This document shows, in pieces, positions 34,451 to 42,535 of a stretch of 46,023 nt of DNA. The notes beneath the pieces were generated by a model. The model did no database searches, was not told the origin of the DNA, and saw only the letters and a program-made list of their open reading frames with translations. The position numbers and the translations under genes were made by a program. The stretch's first letter is position 1, and every line of letters starts with the position of its first letter. Source of the DNA: Deltaproteobacteria bacterium (lineage in GTDB: Bacteria; Desulfobacterota; DSM-4660; Desulfatiglandales; HGW-15); contig JAFDHB010000009.1 of the NCBI GenBank assembly GCA_019308985.1, positions 1 through 46,023 on the forward strand. The letters run 5' to 3'.

Positions 34451-35017
34451 ATGCCAATGAGTAGAAACGCTTCAAATAGTGACTTGCTCCTTCGGACGGG
34501 AGACACGATTCTTGTAATTATCGACATGCAGGAAAGACTGGTACCTGCAATGCACAATAAGGACGTCCTCGTCAAGAACGTCCGGACATTGGCCAAGTTT
34601 TCAACCCTGATAGGCATTCCTGTAGTTGTGACGGAACAGCAAAAACTCGGCAATACGATCCCGGAAATCCTTGAAGAACTCAAAGGCACCTCTCCCATTC
34701 CAAAGGTGGAATTCAACTGCTTCGGCTCCAAGGCATTTGATGCCACCCTCAGGGACATGGGAAAGGGGCATCTCATACTCGCGGGAATAGAGGCCCATAT
34801 CTGTGTGGCGCAGACAGCCCTGTATGCCCTGTCCAGTTATCGGGTACACGTTGTGAGTGACGCCGTTTCTTCCAGGTCAAGCGACAATAGGATGGTCGCC
34901 CTGGAGAGGTTGAGGCAGGCTGGTGTGATCCCGTCATCCACTGAAATGTTCATCTTCGAGCTGCTGCAAAAGGCGGGAACAGACACTTTCAGGGAGGTCC
35001 TTAAGCTCGTGAAATGA
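34451..35017 (+). CDS. Isochorismatase-family cysteine hydrolase
   Basis: 188 residues from ATG 34451 (MPMSRNASNS), preceded by GGAAGGG; an upstream in-frame extension has no site. The catalytic triad of the family is visible: D25 (VIIDMQE), K85 (PIPKVEFNCF) and C118 (AGIEAHICVAQT), with a cis-peptide-type IEAHI. The DMQERLVPAM opening and length match the short YcaC/isochorismatase-like hydrolases. The substrate is unknown; amide or imide hydrolysis is the family norm. The next genes on the strand are HIT and cNMP-binding proteins. Confidence 0.9.
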   Translation: MPMSRNASNSDLLLRTGDTILVIIDMQERLVPAMHNKDVLVKNVRTLAKFSTLIGIPVVVTEQQKLGNTIPEILEELKGTSPIPKVEFNCFGSKAFDATLRDMGKGHLILAGIEAHICVAQTALYALSSYRVHVVSDAVSSRSSDNRMVALERLRQAGVIPSSTEMFIFELLQKAGTDTFREVLKLVK

Positions 35018-35101
35018 TGGCGGGTGGGTTCAAACCGTCCTTCAAGAAGAATTGCCTTTTCGGGCTGGGATTCAATCCGCACGACAGGGAGGTAAGGAAG
35101 A

Positions 35102-35542
35102 ATGGAAGACTGTATTTTCTGTAAAATAGTCAAGGGCGATCTGCCATGCTTCAAGGTCTATGAAGACGAAAAGGTCCTCGCATTTGAAGATATAAATCCG
35201 GTTTCCCAGGGCCACACCCTGGTAGTCCCTAAAAGACATGCCGAGAACTTATGGGAGATACCTGAAGAGGATCTCGCCGCTATTCACCTGGCATCAAAAA
35301 AAATCATTCACGCATTAAGAGATGCCCTGAACCCCGTTGGAGTCGCCCTCCTCCAGCTGAACGGACGCGGCGTGAATCAGGTGGTGATGCACTATCATCT
35401 CCATTTGATGCCACGCTCCGGTGGAGAACCGCAACTACCTGTGACCAACTGGGAGCTGAAGGAAGGTGATATGGACTCAATCAGGAAAACCGCCGAAAAG
35501 ATCGTATCAGCCCTTGAAGCACAGGGGAGAAAGGGCCAATAA
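35102..35542 (+). CDS. HIT-family nucleotide-binding protein (HinT-like)
   Basis: 146 residues. CIFCKIVKGDLPCFKVYED opens the protein with the CxxC found in zinc-type HIT proteins; GHTLVVPKRH and the histidine triad HYHLHLMPR are intact. HinT-like enzymes hydrolyse AMP-amidates such as aminoacyl-AMP. GGAGG precedes the ATG. Its TAA overlaps the ATG of the cNMP-binding gene (TAATG), so translation is likely coupled. Confidence 0.95.
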   Translation: MEDCIFCKIVKGDLPCFKVYEDEKVLAFEDINPVSQGHTLVVPKRHAENLWEIPEEDLAAIHLASKKIIHALRDALNPVGVALLQLNGRGVNQVVMHYHLHLMPRSGGEPQLPVTNWELKEGDMDSIRKTAEKIVSALEAQGRKGQ

Positions 35543-35988
35543 TGTCTATGAAAAGAGAAGAACTCTTGAAAAGGGTCGGTCTTTTCTCAGGCTTGAAGGA
35601 TTCCGACATAAGAAGCCTGGCCGAGTTTTGCACTGAACGATCTTTCAAGAAAGGCGATACCCTGGTCAAACAGGGAGAACCGGGGGTGGGGCTCTACATT
35701 ATCGAGTCCGGGAAAGTCAAGGTTGTTAAGAGAACCCTTAGCGGACATGATCTTGAGGTGGCAGTCCTCGGTCCAGGGGAGTTTTTCGGAGAGATGAGCG
35801 TGCTTGACGATGCACCTCGATCCGCAAGCGTTGTGGCCCTGGAGGACACAGTATGCCTGTTTCTGACAGCATGGGATTTCAATGCCAGAATCAAGGTGCA
35901 TCCGGAAATCGCTCTCCAGGTCCTGCCGGTTGTGGTTAGGAGGTTCAGGGAAACCAATGAGAGGCTCCTGGCCTTATCAGGCCTCTAG
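35542..35988 (+). CDS. Stand-alone cyclic-nucleotide-binding domain protein
   Basis: 148 residues made of one cNMP domain with no DNA-binding or output domain. The phosphate-binding cassette FFGEMSVLDDAPRSASV keeps both the Glu and the Arg that contact the cyclic phosphate, so ligand binding is plausible. The C-terminal helix (PEIALQVLPVVVRRFRETNERL) may mediate dimer or partner contacts. It overlaps the HIT gene start-to-stop. Output unknown; it may act with another protein. Confidence 0.9.
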   Translation: MSMKREELLKRVGLFSGLKDSDIRSLAEFCTERSFKKGDTLVKQGEPGVGLYIIESGKVKVVKRTLSGHDLEVAVLGPGEFFGEMSVLDDAPRSASVVALEDTVCLFLTAWDFNARIKVHPEIALQVLPVVVRRFRETNERLLALSGL

Positions 35989-36200
35989 CCGTCTACATAG
36001 GTTAAGATCTTAAAATTTGTGTCAAGTTTCTGTATCTTATCGTGCAGTGTGCGAACAGATACTAGATGCTGGTTCCTGGCTTCCGGCTCGGAGAGATGCT
36101 GGATCTTAAGGAAGGCTTGTTTATTGTTTTGTCCAGCATCGCTTTGCTCAAGCAACGCAGCTAATCTTCCCTCTACTCGTCGGTTTGAGGCAGAGCTTCG
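35989..36200. other. 212-base spacer with repeat filler
   Basis: No gene. AGATGCTGG occurs as a direct repeat 30 bases apart (36064 and 36094), and GATGCTGGA (36095-36103) forms a perfect 9-bp inverted repeat with TCCAGCATC (36132-36140). This looks like degenerate intergenic repeat sequence rather than a regulator site. Confidence 0.35.
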
Positions 36201-36758
36201 CTAAAAAATCAGCAGGGGGATGGCTTCATATTTCTTTTTTTTGTCAATTGGAAAGGCCCTCAGGGAGTACTCAAAGTTCTGCTCCTGTCTTTCCTCGTTG
36301 AGTTGGCTTGAAAGGGGCACATAATAGAAGGCCAGCTTCATCTCCCTTTTAACTTCCCACAACTTCAGCTTGATCTTGATGTCTTTTGTCCTCCACTGGT
36401 AGATGGAATGGTCCCGAAGTGCCTTGATTCTTGGTATCCCGTATAACCTTGTTAATTCCTGTCTGATTTCACTGACCGCCTCCCAAGATCCGAAAGATAC
36501 ATAGCCTGCGAAGAACCTCTCCTGGTAGAAGCCATATACAACTCTGGAAGGATACCTGCCCCTTAACTTGTAAAGCACGCCAAGTCTGGCGAAATAACGC
36601 ACCTTGTCTCTCTGGTATAGCTCTGAAAGCTCAGTCACTTCATTTAGGTTTTGGCCCCATTTGATCCCTAGAAATCCCTTTTCCAGCCTGGATCCGTAAA
36701 TGGTTCCCCCGAAAAAGACCAAAGAAACAAGCAAGCATAGACCAACAAATCTTCTCAC
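36201..36758 (-). CDS. Hypothetical secreted protein
   Basis: 185 residues from GTG 36758. A signal peptide (about 1-22, RRFVGLCLLVSLVFFGGTIYG) suggests export. After it comes FLGIKWGQNLNEV, a pattern often seen in small periplasmic proteins of this phylum, then RVVYGFYQERFFAGYVSF and a lysine-rich end. No catalytic motif is visible and I do not recognise a named family. It stands alone between the cNMP gene and the pilZ promoter, divergent from the latter. Confidence 0.7.
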   Translation of the reverse strand: MRRFVGLCLLVSLVFFGGTIYGSRLEKGFLGIKWGQNLNEVTELSELYQRDKVRYFARLGVLYKLRGRYPSRVVYGFYQERFFAGYVSFGSWEAVSEIRQELTRLYGIPRIKALRDHSIYQWRTKDIKIKLKLWEVKREMKLAFYYVPLSSQLNEERQEQNFEYSLRAFPIDKKKKYEAIPLLIF

Positions 36759-36897
36759 CCTTATCTTACCCCCTTGTCTTGAATTTTGCTACGCACCTGC
36801 TGCCGGCCCGAATAGAAACATGGCTCAATTCGCCCAGGATTTCAACAAGTAAAAAGAACATCAAGAAGGGCTTAATAGCGAAGATGGGTATAACTAT

Positions 36898-36927
36898 TTG
36901 ACATTATTAGCATAGTCAATTTATCAT
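36898..36927 (+). promoter_or_regulatory. Strong promoter for the PilZ operon, with a direct repeat
   Basis: A perfect TTGACA (36898-36903), 18-base spacer and TATCAT (36922-36927). The decamer GTCAATTTAT occurs at 36915-36924, across the -10, and again at 36938-36947, 23 bases later, about two helical turns. That spacing suits a repressor or activator bound to one face of the DNA. Confidence 0.6.
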
Positions 36928-37040
36928 TTATTGTTATGTCAATTTATGCTAAATTTATTTAATTCTAATGCTAGAATGAGTGTTAGGCCGTGAACAGGCG
37001 ACAAATCCAGCAGAGACACTTTTTACAGTGATACTTGAAT

Positions 37041-37391
37041 ATGAAGCCAGAGGGAAGAGCGAACAGAAGAAGCCCCAGAATATCTTCAGAAAACCTGGTG
37101 AGCTATATCCTGTTGAACAGGAACAACCAGCCCATCAGACAGGGGATAGGGAGAACACTTAACGTCTCTGAAGGCGGTATCCTGCTTGAGACCTATTCAC
37201 CCATTGAGGGACGAAATATGCTGTCCCTGGCCATTGGCCTCGAAAACGATCTCATGGAATTCAAGGGAAAAACCATCTATTCCAAGTCTTTACGAGACGG
37301 CCGGTTTGAACTCGGTATCAAGTTTGTGGATTTGGATGAAAAGAAACTCAATTTCTTGAAGCAATATATCTCCATGTTCGCCAATCAATGA
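37041..37391 (+). CDS. PilZ-domain c-di-GMP receptor
   Basis: 116 residues from ATG 37041. The PilZ signature is intact: R9-R-S-P-R13 (RxxxR) and N41-V-S43-E-G-G46 ((D/N)xSxxG), followed by the beta-barrel (FKGKTIYSKSLRDGRFELGIKFV). Such proteins bind cyclic di-GMP and pass the signal by contact with partners. It is the first gene after a strong promoter and is followed 36 bases later by a helical-repeat protein, then MglA. It is probably the c-di-GMP input of this group. Confidence 0.9.
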   Translation: MKPEGRANRRSPRISSENLVSYILLNRNNQPIRQGIGRTLNVSEGGILLETYSPIEGRNMLSLAIGLENDLMEFKGKTIYSKSLRDGRFELGIKFVDLDEKKLNFLKQYISMFANQ

Positions 37392-37427
37392 CCCTGGAGG
37401 TCCTGGGCGCCTTTAAGCTGGTGACTT

Positions 37428-38333
37428 ATGTCGGAGAAAGAACAAATTAGATCATTATTGAAACAGGCAGAAATATATAGGGCTCAAGGGCTCTTGGCTG
37501 AATCCAAGATGAGCTACCTGAAGGCCGCCCAAGCAATAAGGAAGAATGAGAACCTGAAAAGGAAAAAGGAGCTCATATGGGCTATCGCGAAAAGGATCAA
37601 GGTCTTAGAGAAAGAAATAAAGGAGATCAAGGAGGACCCGAGGAGACCGGAACTGGCCCCCGAGATACAGGCACTGATAACCAAGTTGTTTGGATTTTCC
37701 AAAGACAAGGAGACTGCTGCCATTGAGGGGGCGGTGGCCCTCGCAAAATTCGGCCAGTATGAAAAGGCCATTGTTGAATTCAAGAGACTGTTGAACCAGG
37801 GCGTACTCCCTCTCGTCGCCGCAAAAAACATCCTAAGATGTTATCTATCCCTGTCTTCCCCCGAAACGGCGGTCAATCAATTTAAACAGTGGATAGACGA
37901 AGATTTCCTCCCTAACAGGTACTTGGTCAACCTCCGGAACTTTCTTGGAGATCTCTTTGAAAAGCGGGGCATTGATATGGCACTGCCGGATCTGGTGGAA
38001 AAGCCCCTGGGAAAAGACTCCCCTCCTGATAAGGAAATGGAGATACTCGATATATCTTTGGTCAGTATAAGAATGGACGGCGGGCCGAGAAAAGGTGAGG
38101 CAATGGAATTTGAGGTCAGTTTCCAGACCGGTAACACGATCAGCATAATGATTCCTGCCGAATACAAAGATGTTATTGAGGCCCTCAAACCGGGCACCAG
38201 ACTGCCTGAAATGCAATGCTATTCTTTGCTTGCCGTATTTAACGGCAGTGGAACGGTCTCTGGTCTCAACAGGATAACCTCAGGTCCTAAGAGAGGTAAT
38301 TATACCCTTGACTTAACGATCAACGGTACCTGA
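37428..38333 (+). CDS. Helical-repeat (TPR-like) protein with C-terminal beta domain
   Basis: 301 residues. Residues 1 to about 175 are helical repeats (LLKQAEIYRAQGLLAESKMSY, FGQYEKAIVEFKRLLNQG), TPR-like with a lysine-rich coil at 40-70. From about 205 on the protein is mostly beta (ISLVSIRMDGGPRKGEAMEFE, GSGTVSGLNRITSGPKRGNYT) and resembles a PilZ-like or YcgR-N-like barrel, but without the binding motifs. No signal peptide. Its position between PilZ and MglA suggests an adaptor; I do not recognise a named family. Confidence 0.8.
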   Translation: MSEKEQIRSLLKQAEIYRAQGLLAESKMSYLKAAQAIRKNENLKRKKELIWAIAKRIKVLEKEIKEIKEDPRRPELAPEIQALITKLFGFSKDKETAAIEGAVALAKFGQYEKAIVEFKRLLNQGVLPLVAAKNILRCYLSLSSPETAVNQFKQWIDEDFLPNRYLVNLRNFLGDLFEKRGIDMALPDLVEKPLGKDSPPDKEMEILDISLVSIRMDGGPRKGEAMEFEVSFQTGNTISIMIPAEYKDVIEALKPGTRLPEMQCYSLLAVFNGSGTVSGLNRITSGPKRGNYTLDLTINGT

Positions 38334-38386
38334 GGAAGGGCCCGCAGCCTCTGTGTGTGTGACTCCACCTGATTGGGATGCCTGTT

Positions 38387-38414
38387 CCGGGGGTTCGGCG
38401 GGAACCCGGTTTTT
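38387..38414 (+). terminator. Candidate intrinsic terminator between the PilZ genes and mglA
   Basis: GGGTTC (38391-38396), 5-base loop, GAACCC (38402-38407), with CC/GG at the base through a two-G bulge, then GG and a run of five T. It would separate the PilZ/TPR transcript from mglA, or attenuate between them. The T-run is short. Confidence 0.45.
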
Positions 38415-38538
38415 CTCGGTAATATCCGGGGATGGCACCAAAGCAATTGCGCTTTCACGCGTCCTTAGGCATGTTCCAGTGACCATTTTCCGCGGCTCAA
38501 GAGGCAGTGTTTCGGGAGAGGAGATTCATACCGAATTT

Positions 38539-39153
38539 ATGGCGCTTTTCAATGCAGAAGAGAGAATCATCGAGTGCAAGATAGTGTATTACGGACCAGG
38601 ACGAGGGGGCAAGACGACGAATCTGGAGTACATTTTCAAAGCGGGCAGGAAATATGCCACCACCGACATGATTTCAATTAATACAAAGGGTGATCGGACC
38701 CTCTATTTCGATTTTCTGCCCCTCGGCCTTGGGAAGATAAGGGGTTGTGACGTAAAGGTTCAGCTCTACACGGTTCCCGGCCAGGTAAAGTATGTTTCAA
38801 CGAGGAAACTGGTCCTTCGAAATGTAGATGGAATTGTTTTTGTTGCGGACTCTCTTGAGATTCGCAGGAAGGCAAATATCGTATCCCTGAGGGACTTGCA
38901 GCAGAATCTCGCTGAACAGAACATGAGCATTTTCAAGGTACCCCTCGTCATGCAGTACAACAAGCGTGATCTTGTCGAGCAGGGTATCCCTATCTTGCCG
39001 ATCGAGGTCTTGGAAAAAGACCTGAACAGCAAACTCAAGGTCCCCTCCTTCCCTGCAAGTGCCTTGAAGGGCGAAGGCGTGGGTGATACCTTGAAAAAGT
39101 GCCTCGTTCTAACCCTGCGTCAATTGCAACAGGAGCTTTCTTGGGCGGAATAG
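38539..39153 (+). CDS. mglA: MglA-family small Ras-like GTPase
   Basis: 204 residues from ATG 38539 (MALFNAEERIIECKI); the open frame continues 62 codons upstream but does not resemble the family, whose members start here. P-loop GPGRGGKTTN (19-28, with Arg where MglA often has Leu or Phe), YFDFLPL, the MglA-type switch TVPGQVKYV, and the specificity motif QYNKRDL are all present. MglA sets cell polarity for pili and gliding. No MglB-like roadblock GAP gene is adjacent. The gene is followed after 21 bases by the PATAN/cNMP gene, likely a partner. Confidence 0.92.
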   Translation: MALFNAEERIIECKIVYYGPGRGGKTTNLEYIFKAGRKYATTDMISINTKGDRTLYFDFLPLGLGKIRGCDVKVQLYTVPGQVKYVSTRKLVLRNVDGIVFVADSLEIRRKANIVSLRDLQQNLAEQNMSIFKVPLVMQYNKRDLVEQGIPILPIEVLEKDLNSKLKVPSFPASALKGEGVGDTLKKCLVLTLRQLQQELSWAE

Positions 39154-39174
39154 CACTAAGTAATAAGTAAGGGC

Positions 39175-40332
39175 ATGTCAAGCAAGAGCGTGTTGTCCGG
39201 AAAACTGGCTTTCCTGGGTCTCCCTGATATCCTTCAAATCTTGGGTTCGGCCAAGGCTACCGGTGTCCTCAAGATCACCAGCCGGTTCAACCCAGGCACT
39301 GGGAGGATCTACCTTTCCGAGGGAAACCCCATCAATGGATCGAACGGATCCCTGAGAGGCCTGAAAGCCGTTTACTCCCTTTTTGGATGGACCGAGGGGA
39401 CATTCGAGTTCCTCCAGGGAGAGGTTCCAGTAGACAGGGCCATAAAGAAGAGCAGGATGGAAATCATCCTGGACGCCCTGAAGTTGCTGGATGACGGTGC
39501 GATAAAGAGAGTTGGTCCGCCCAGCCTCACTGAAGCGTCGCAAGGGGAGAACTCTCTTTTCCCTGTTGTTAGAGGTCCCCTGCCCGACTACCTCTATGTG
39601 ATCGAAGAAGAAGAGTATCGGGACGGCGAACAGATTGTCAAAGAAGGGGGCTTTGGCAAGTGGATCTGGGTCATTCTGGAGGGAAAGGTCCGGATCAGCA
39701 GGGATACCGGCAAGGAACCTTTGGCAGTAGCCATTCTCGGCGAAGGGAGCTTCATAGGGACCTTCTCATCTTTCCTCTTCAAGGAAAACGCAAGAAGTGC
39801 TACGGCAACCACCGTGGGGGAGGTGAGGCTGGGCCTGCTGGATAACGAACGACTCGCCGGCGAGTATGAAAACCTGCCGCCCGAAACACGAAAGCTCCTT
39901 ATCAGTCTTGACAGGAGATTGAGGGGGATTACTGACAGGGTTGTCGAACTTACCACAAAGAGGGATAGTTTGAGAGGGCTCAGAGACGGCAAGACGTTGT
40001 TCATGAAAATGGGCTCATCAAAGGAAGGGCTTTACATGATAAAAGATGGGGAGGCATTAGTCGTGGGAAAGTCGACAAGGGGATATGTCTCCCTATTGCG
40101 CTTGGGGGAGGGGGACTTCATTGGACCTGTTCCCTTCCTGGACCATACCCACGAACCACGTACCGCTTCAGTATTGGCCTCGCCGAATTTGAGTGTCACC
40201 GAAATCGACCCCGTATCCTTCCAGGAGAAATACAAGGAAGTCCCTGAAATTCTCAAGAACCTGGCAAATAACATCTGTATCAACATCGCCATGACAACAA
40301 AATTCCTTTACCGCATACTTGATGGCAAGTGA
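39175..40332 (+). CDS. DUF4388 (PATAN) protein with two cNMP-binding-like domains
   Basis: 385 residues. The N-terminal DUF4388/PATAN domain (about 5-115: LAFLGLPDILQILGSAKATGV, GRIYLSEGNPINGSNGS) is followed by two cNMP-like domains (about 130-250 and 265-380). Their phosphate cassettes read FIGTFSSFLFKENARSAT and FIGPVPFLDHTHEPRTAS: the Arg is kept but the Glu is lost in both, so they may not bind a cyclic nucleotide or may bind another ligand. PATAN domains often accompany MglA and receiver proteins in polarity and motility systems. It is directly downstream of mglA. Confidence 0.88.
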   Translation: MSSKSVLSGKLAFLGLPDILQILGSAKATGVLKITSRFNPGTGRIYLSEGNPINGSNGSLRGLKAVYSLFGWTEGTFEFLQGEVPVDRAIKKSRMEIILDALKLLDDGAIKRVGPPSLTEASQGENSLFPVVRGPLPDYLYVIEEEEYRDGEQIVKEGGFGKWIWVILEGKVRISRDTGKEPLAVAILGEGSFIGTFSSFLFKENARSATATTVGEVRLGLLDNERLAGEYENLPPETRKLLISLDRRLRGITDRVVELTTKRDSLRGLRDGKTLFMKMGSSKEGLYMIKDGEALVVGKSTRGYVSLLRLGEGDFIGPVPFLDHTHEPRTASVLASPNLSVTEIDPVSFQEKYKEVPEILKNLANNICINIAMTTKFLYRILDGK

Positions 40333-40422
40333 GAGCACCAAATAAGTGCATGTGAACAGGCCATATGCCCTCTCGGATCATTGCGGGCCTGGCCCCTCAG
40401 CACAAGGAGCTCAAGTGTTACC

Positions 40423-41355
40423 ATGATCGTTCAAATCTATGAAATACAGACGCCTCAGGAGACAGAGAATTGCGTCAAGCTGGGGGTGGATCATATCGGG
40501 TGTGTCCTCTTTTCCCACGAAAAGGAGACCCACGCAAGTCTGAAAGAAGTCATAAAGGTTACAAGGGAAACGGGAGCAAAAAGTAGTCTTTTGCCCCTTT
40601 TCCAGGACCGAGATCAGGTGTACAGGGTGATCGACCAATACGCCCCGGACTACATTCATTTTTGTCAGAGCCTGACTAATCCGACGGGAGAGCCAATAGA
40701 ACTGGAAGAGTTAGTTTCTTTTCAGGCTGATATCAAGGAATCATTTCCGGAAATAGGTATAATTCGCACTACTCCCGTACCCAGGAAAGGACTGGAGATC
40801 GCCAACTTCCCCTTTCTTGATGTCGTTCAGGCTCTGGAGGAGGTAAGCGACTTTTTTCTTATAGACACCTGGACTGAACGTGAGCCTGTCAAGGGCTTCA
40901 TAGGTATAACCGGCACGGTGTCCGATTGGGATAGGGCCAAAGAAATTGCCTTCTCCAGCACTACGCCCGTAATCTTGGCTGGAGGGATATCCCCGGAAAA
41001 CGTCTACGAAGCCATATTGAAGGTTACCCCGGCGGGCGTCGACAGTTGTACTCTGACGAACAGCCAGGATGAGTCAGGTAGGCCCATCCGCTTCCAAAAG
41101 GACTTCACAAAGGTGAAAAGGCTCGTTGAGGAGGTCCGCAGGGCGGAGAGGGACCTGAGAACCCTTAGAGATGAGAAGGAACAAGGGCTCATCACTCTCA
41201 AGGAGGAACTTCGGGAAAGGGAAGCGGCGCTTCCCGCCCATTCGATCAGACCTCACCAGATCTTGGCGATCGAGGAACTGGAAGAGGAGATCGCTGAAAG
41301 GGAAAAGGAAATAAGGTGTCTCGATCTTGCCATCTCAAGAGTGACAAGCTCGTAA
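40423..41355 (+). CDS. TrpF-like (phosphoribosylanthranilate isomerase fold) protein with coiled-coil tail
   Basis: 310 residues from ATG 40423. Residues 1-241 follow the TrpF barrel: KICG-like start here QIYE, LGVDHIGCVLF, APDYIHFCQ, D148 in FFLIDTW, and the phosphate loop LAGGISPENV (185-194). The catalytic Cys of TrpF is replaced by Tyr6, so the Amadori reaction is unlikely; no other trp gene is near. Residues 242-310 are a charged heptad coil, an addition to the family. The last five codons (R V T S S and stop) include the left end of MITE-like copy B, which supplies the TAA. Confidence 0.78.
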   Translation: MIVQIYEIQTPQETENCVKLGVDHIGCVLFSHEKETHASLKEVIKVTRETGAKSSLLPLFQDRDQVYRVIDQYAPDYIHFCQSLTNPTGEPIELEELVSFQADIKESFPEIGIIRTTPVPRKGLEIANFPFLDVVQALEEVSDFFLIDTWTEREPVKGFIGITGTVSDWDRAKEIAFSSTTPVILAGGISPENVYEAILKVTPAGVDSCTLTNSQDESGRPIRFQKDFTKVKRLVEEVRRAERDLRTLRDEKEQGLITLKEELREREAALPAHSIRPHQILAIEELEEEIAEREKEIRCLDLAISRVTSS

Positions 41356-41526
41356 AAAGTCCCAAAACCCTCATGCCGGACTTGATAAGCCTGCCCCGGA
41401 CTGCGATCCGGGGGCATCCAGAAGCCTTTGAAATTACTGGATTCCTGCTGGTGTTCATCCCGCACTTAAGATGCGGGGCAGGAATGACAGAAATGAGCAC
41501 TTTCAGACTTTTTATGAGTTCATCAA
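41341..41526. repeat. MITE-like element, copy B (186 bp)
   Basis: Imperfect 22-base inverted ends (41341-41362 and 41505-41526; 16 of 22 match) with core CTCGTAAAAAGTC/GACTTTTTATGAG. The right arm matches that of copy A at 19 of 22 positions. Two stems lie inside: CCCCGGA-6-TCCGGGG (41394-41413) and CCCGCA-7-TGCGGG (41459-41477), and the phrase CTGGATTCCTGC, common in intergenic repeats of this phylum by recollection. It overlaps the last codons of the TrpF-like gene and ends 10 bases before the aldo/keto reductase start. Confidence 0.65.
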
Positions 41527-41536
41527 GAGTGGATAA

Positions 41537-42496
41537 ATGAAAAAACGCCGCCTCGGAAGATCCCCTATCCACATAACAACTATCATCATGGGCACCTGGC
41601 AGGCCGGAAAGGCCATGTGGCCCGGAGTCAATGATTCGGAGTCCCGTGATGCGATCCGCTGCGCCTTCGAGGCGGGGATCAACACCTTTGATACGGCCGA
41701 GGCATACGGAAACGGGCATAGCGAAAGAGTGCTGGGAGAATCCCTGGCCCATGTAAGGGAAAAGGTGGTCATTGCTACAAAGGTCTCACAGAATCACCTG
41801 GAGTATGGCGGTGTGGTGGCGGCCTGTGACAGGTCACTCAAGAACCTGAAGACTGATTACATAGACATCTACCAGATACATTGGCCGGCCGGCTCATGGG
41901 GTAGCAAGACGATACCAATCGGCGAAACCATGGAGGCAATGAATGACCTGAAGGAGAAAGGCAAGATTAGGGCCATAGGGGTATCCAACTTTTCGCGCAC
42001 TCAGCTTGAAGAGGCGTCCAGGTTTGGAAGGATCGATTGCCTTCAACCCCCTTATTCCCTGTTCTGGCGGCATGCCGAAAGGGACCTCCTACCCTATTGC
42101 CTTGAGAATGACATAACCATATTGGCTTACTCACCACTGGCGCAAGGGCTGTTGACCGGCAAATTCAGAGTGGATCAAAAGTTCCAGCCTGGGGACAACA
42201 GGTCAAAAAACAAGTTGTTTAAGGGCGAGAACATGCAAAGGGCACAGGAGGCAATCGAAAAGCTCAGGCCGGTTGCAGAAAGGCATGGGATGACCCTGGC
42301 TCAACTGGCGCTATCCTGGGTCATCTCCCATCCGCGTACCTGCGCCATCGCCGGGGCACGGAATCCTCAGCAGGTGCTCGATAACGCAAAGGCGGCGGAT
42401 GTGGTTCTGCCGGAGTCCGACTTGAAGGAAATGGATTCCATCAGTCGTATCGTTACAGATCGCCTGGATGATAGCCCGGTTATGTGGGACTCCTAA
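41537..42496 (+). CDS. Aldo/keto reductase
   Basis: 319 residues with the AKR tetrad D52, Y57 (DTAEAYG), K82 (IATKV) and H115 (YQIHWP), and the cofactor segments AIGVSNFS, AYSPLAQGLLTGKF and IAGARNPQQVLDNA. NADPH-dependent carbonyl reduction is the family reaction. The start is 10 bases after the right end of repeat copy B, with no strong ribosome-binding site visible in between. It is followed by the small basic genes on the opposite strand. Confidence 0.93.
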   Translation: MKKRRLGRSPIHITTIIMGTWQAGKAMWPGVNDSESRDAIRCAFEAGINTFDTAEAYGNGHSERVLGESLAHVREKVVIATKVSQNHLEYGGVVAACDRSLKNLKTDYIDIYQIHWPAGSWGSKTIPIGETMEAMNDLKEKGKIRAIGVSNFSRTQLEEASRFGRIDCLQPPYSLFWRHAERDLLPYCLENDITILAYSPLAQGLLTGKFRVDQKFQPGDNRSKNKLFKGENMQRAQEAIEKLRPVAERHGMTLAQLALSWVISHPRTCAIAGARNPQQVLDNAKAADVVLPESDLKEMDSISRIVTDRLDDSPVMWDS

Positions 42497-42535
42497 CGCA
42501 TGGGGCAGCAATGCATAATAGATCGAATGTCTCTC

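Noticed and set aside
38353..38538. In-frame extension of the MglA gene of 62 codons
   Set aside because: The family begins at MALF; the extension holds a terminator-like hairpin, lacks a start signal and has no resemblance.
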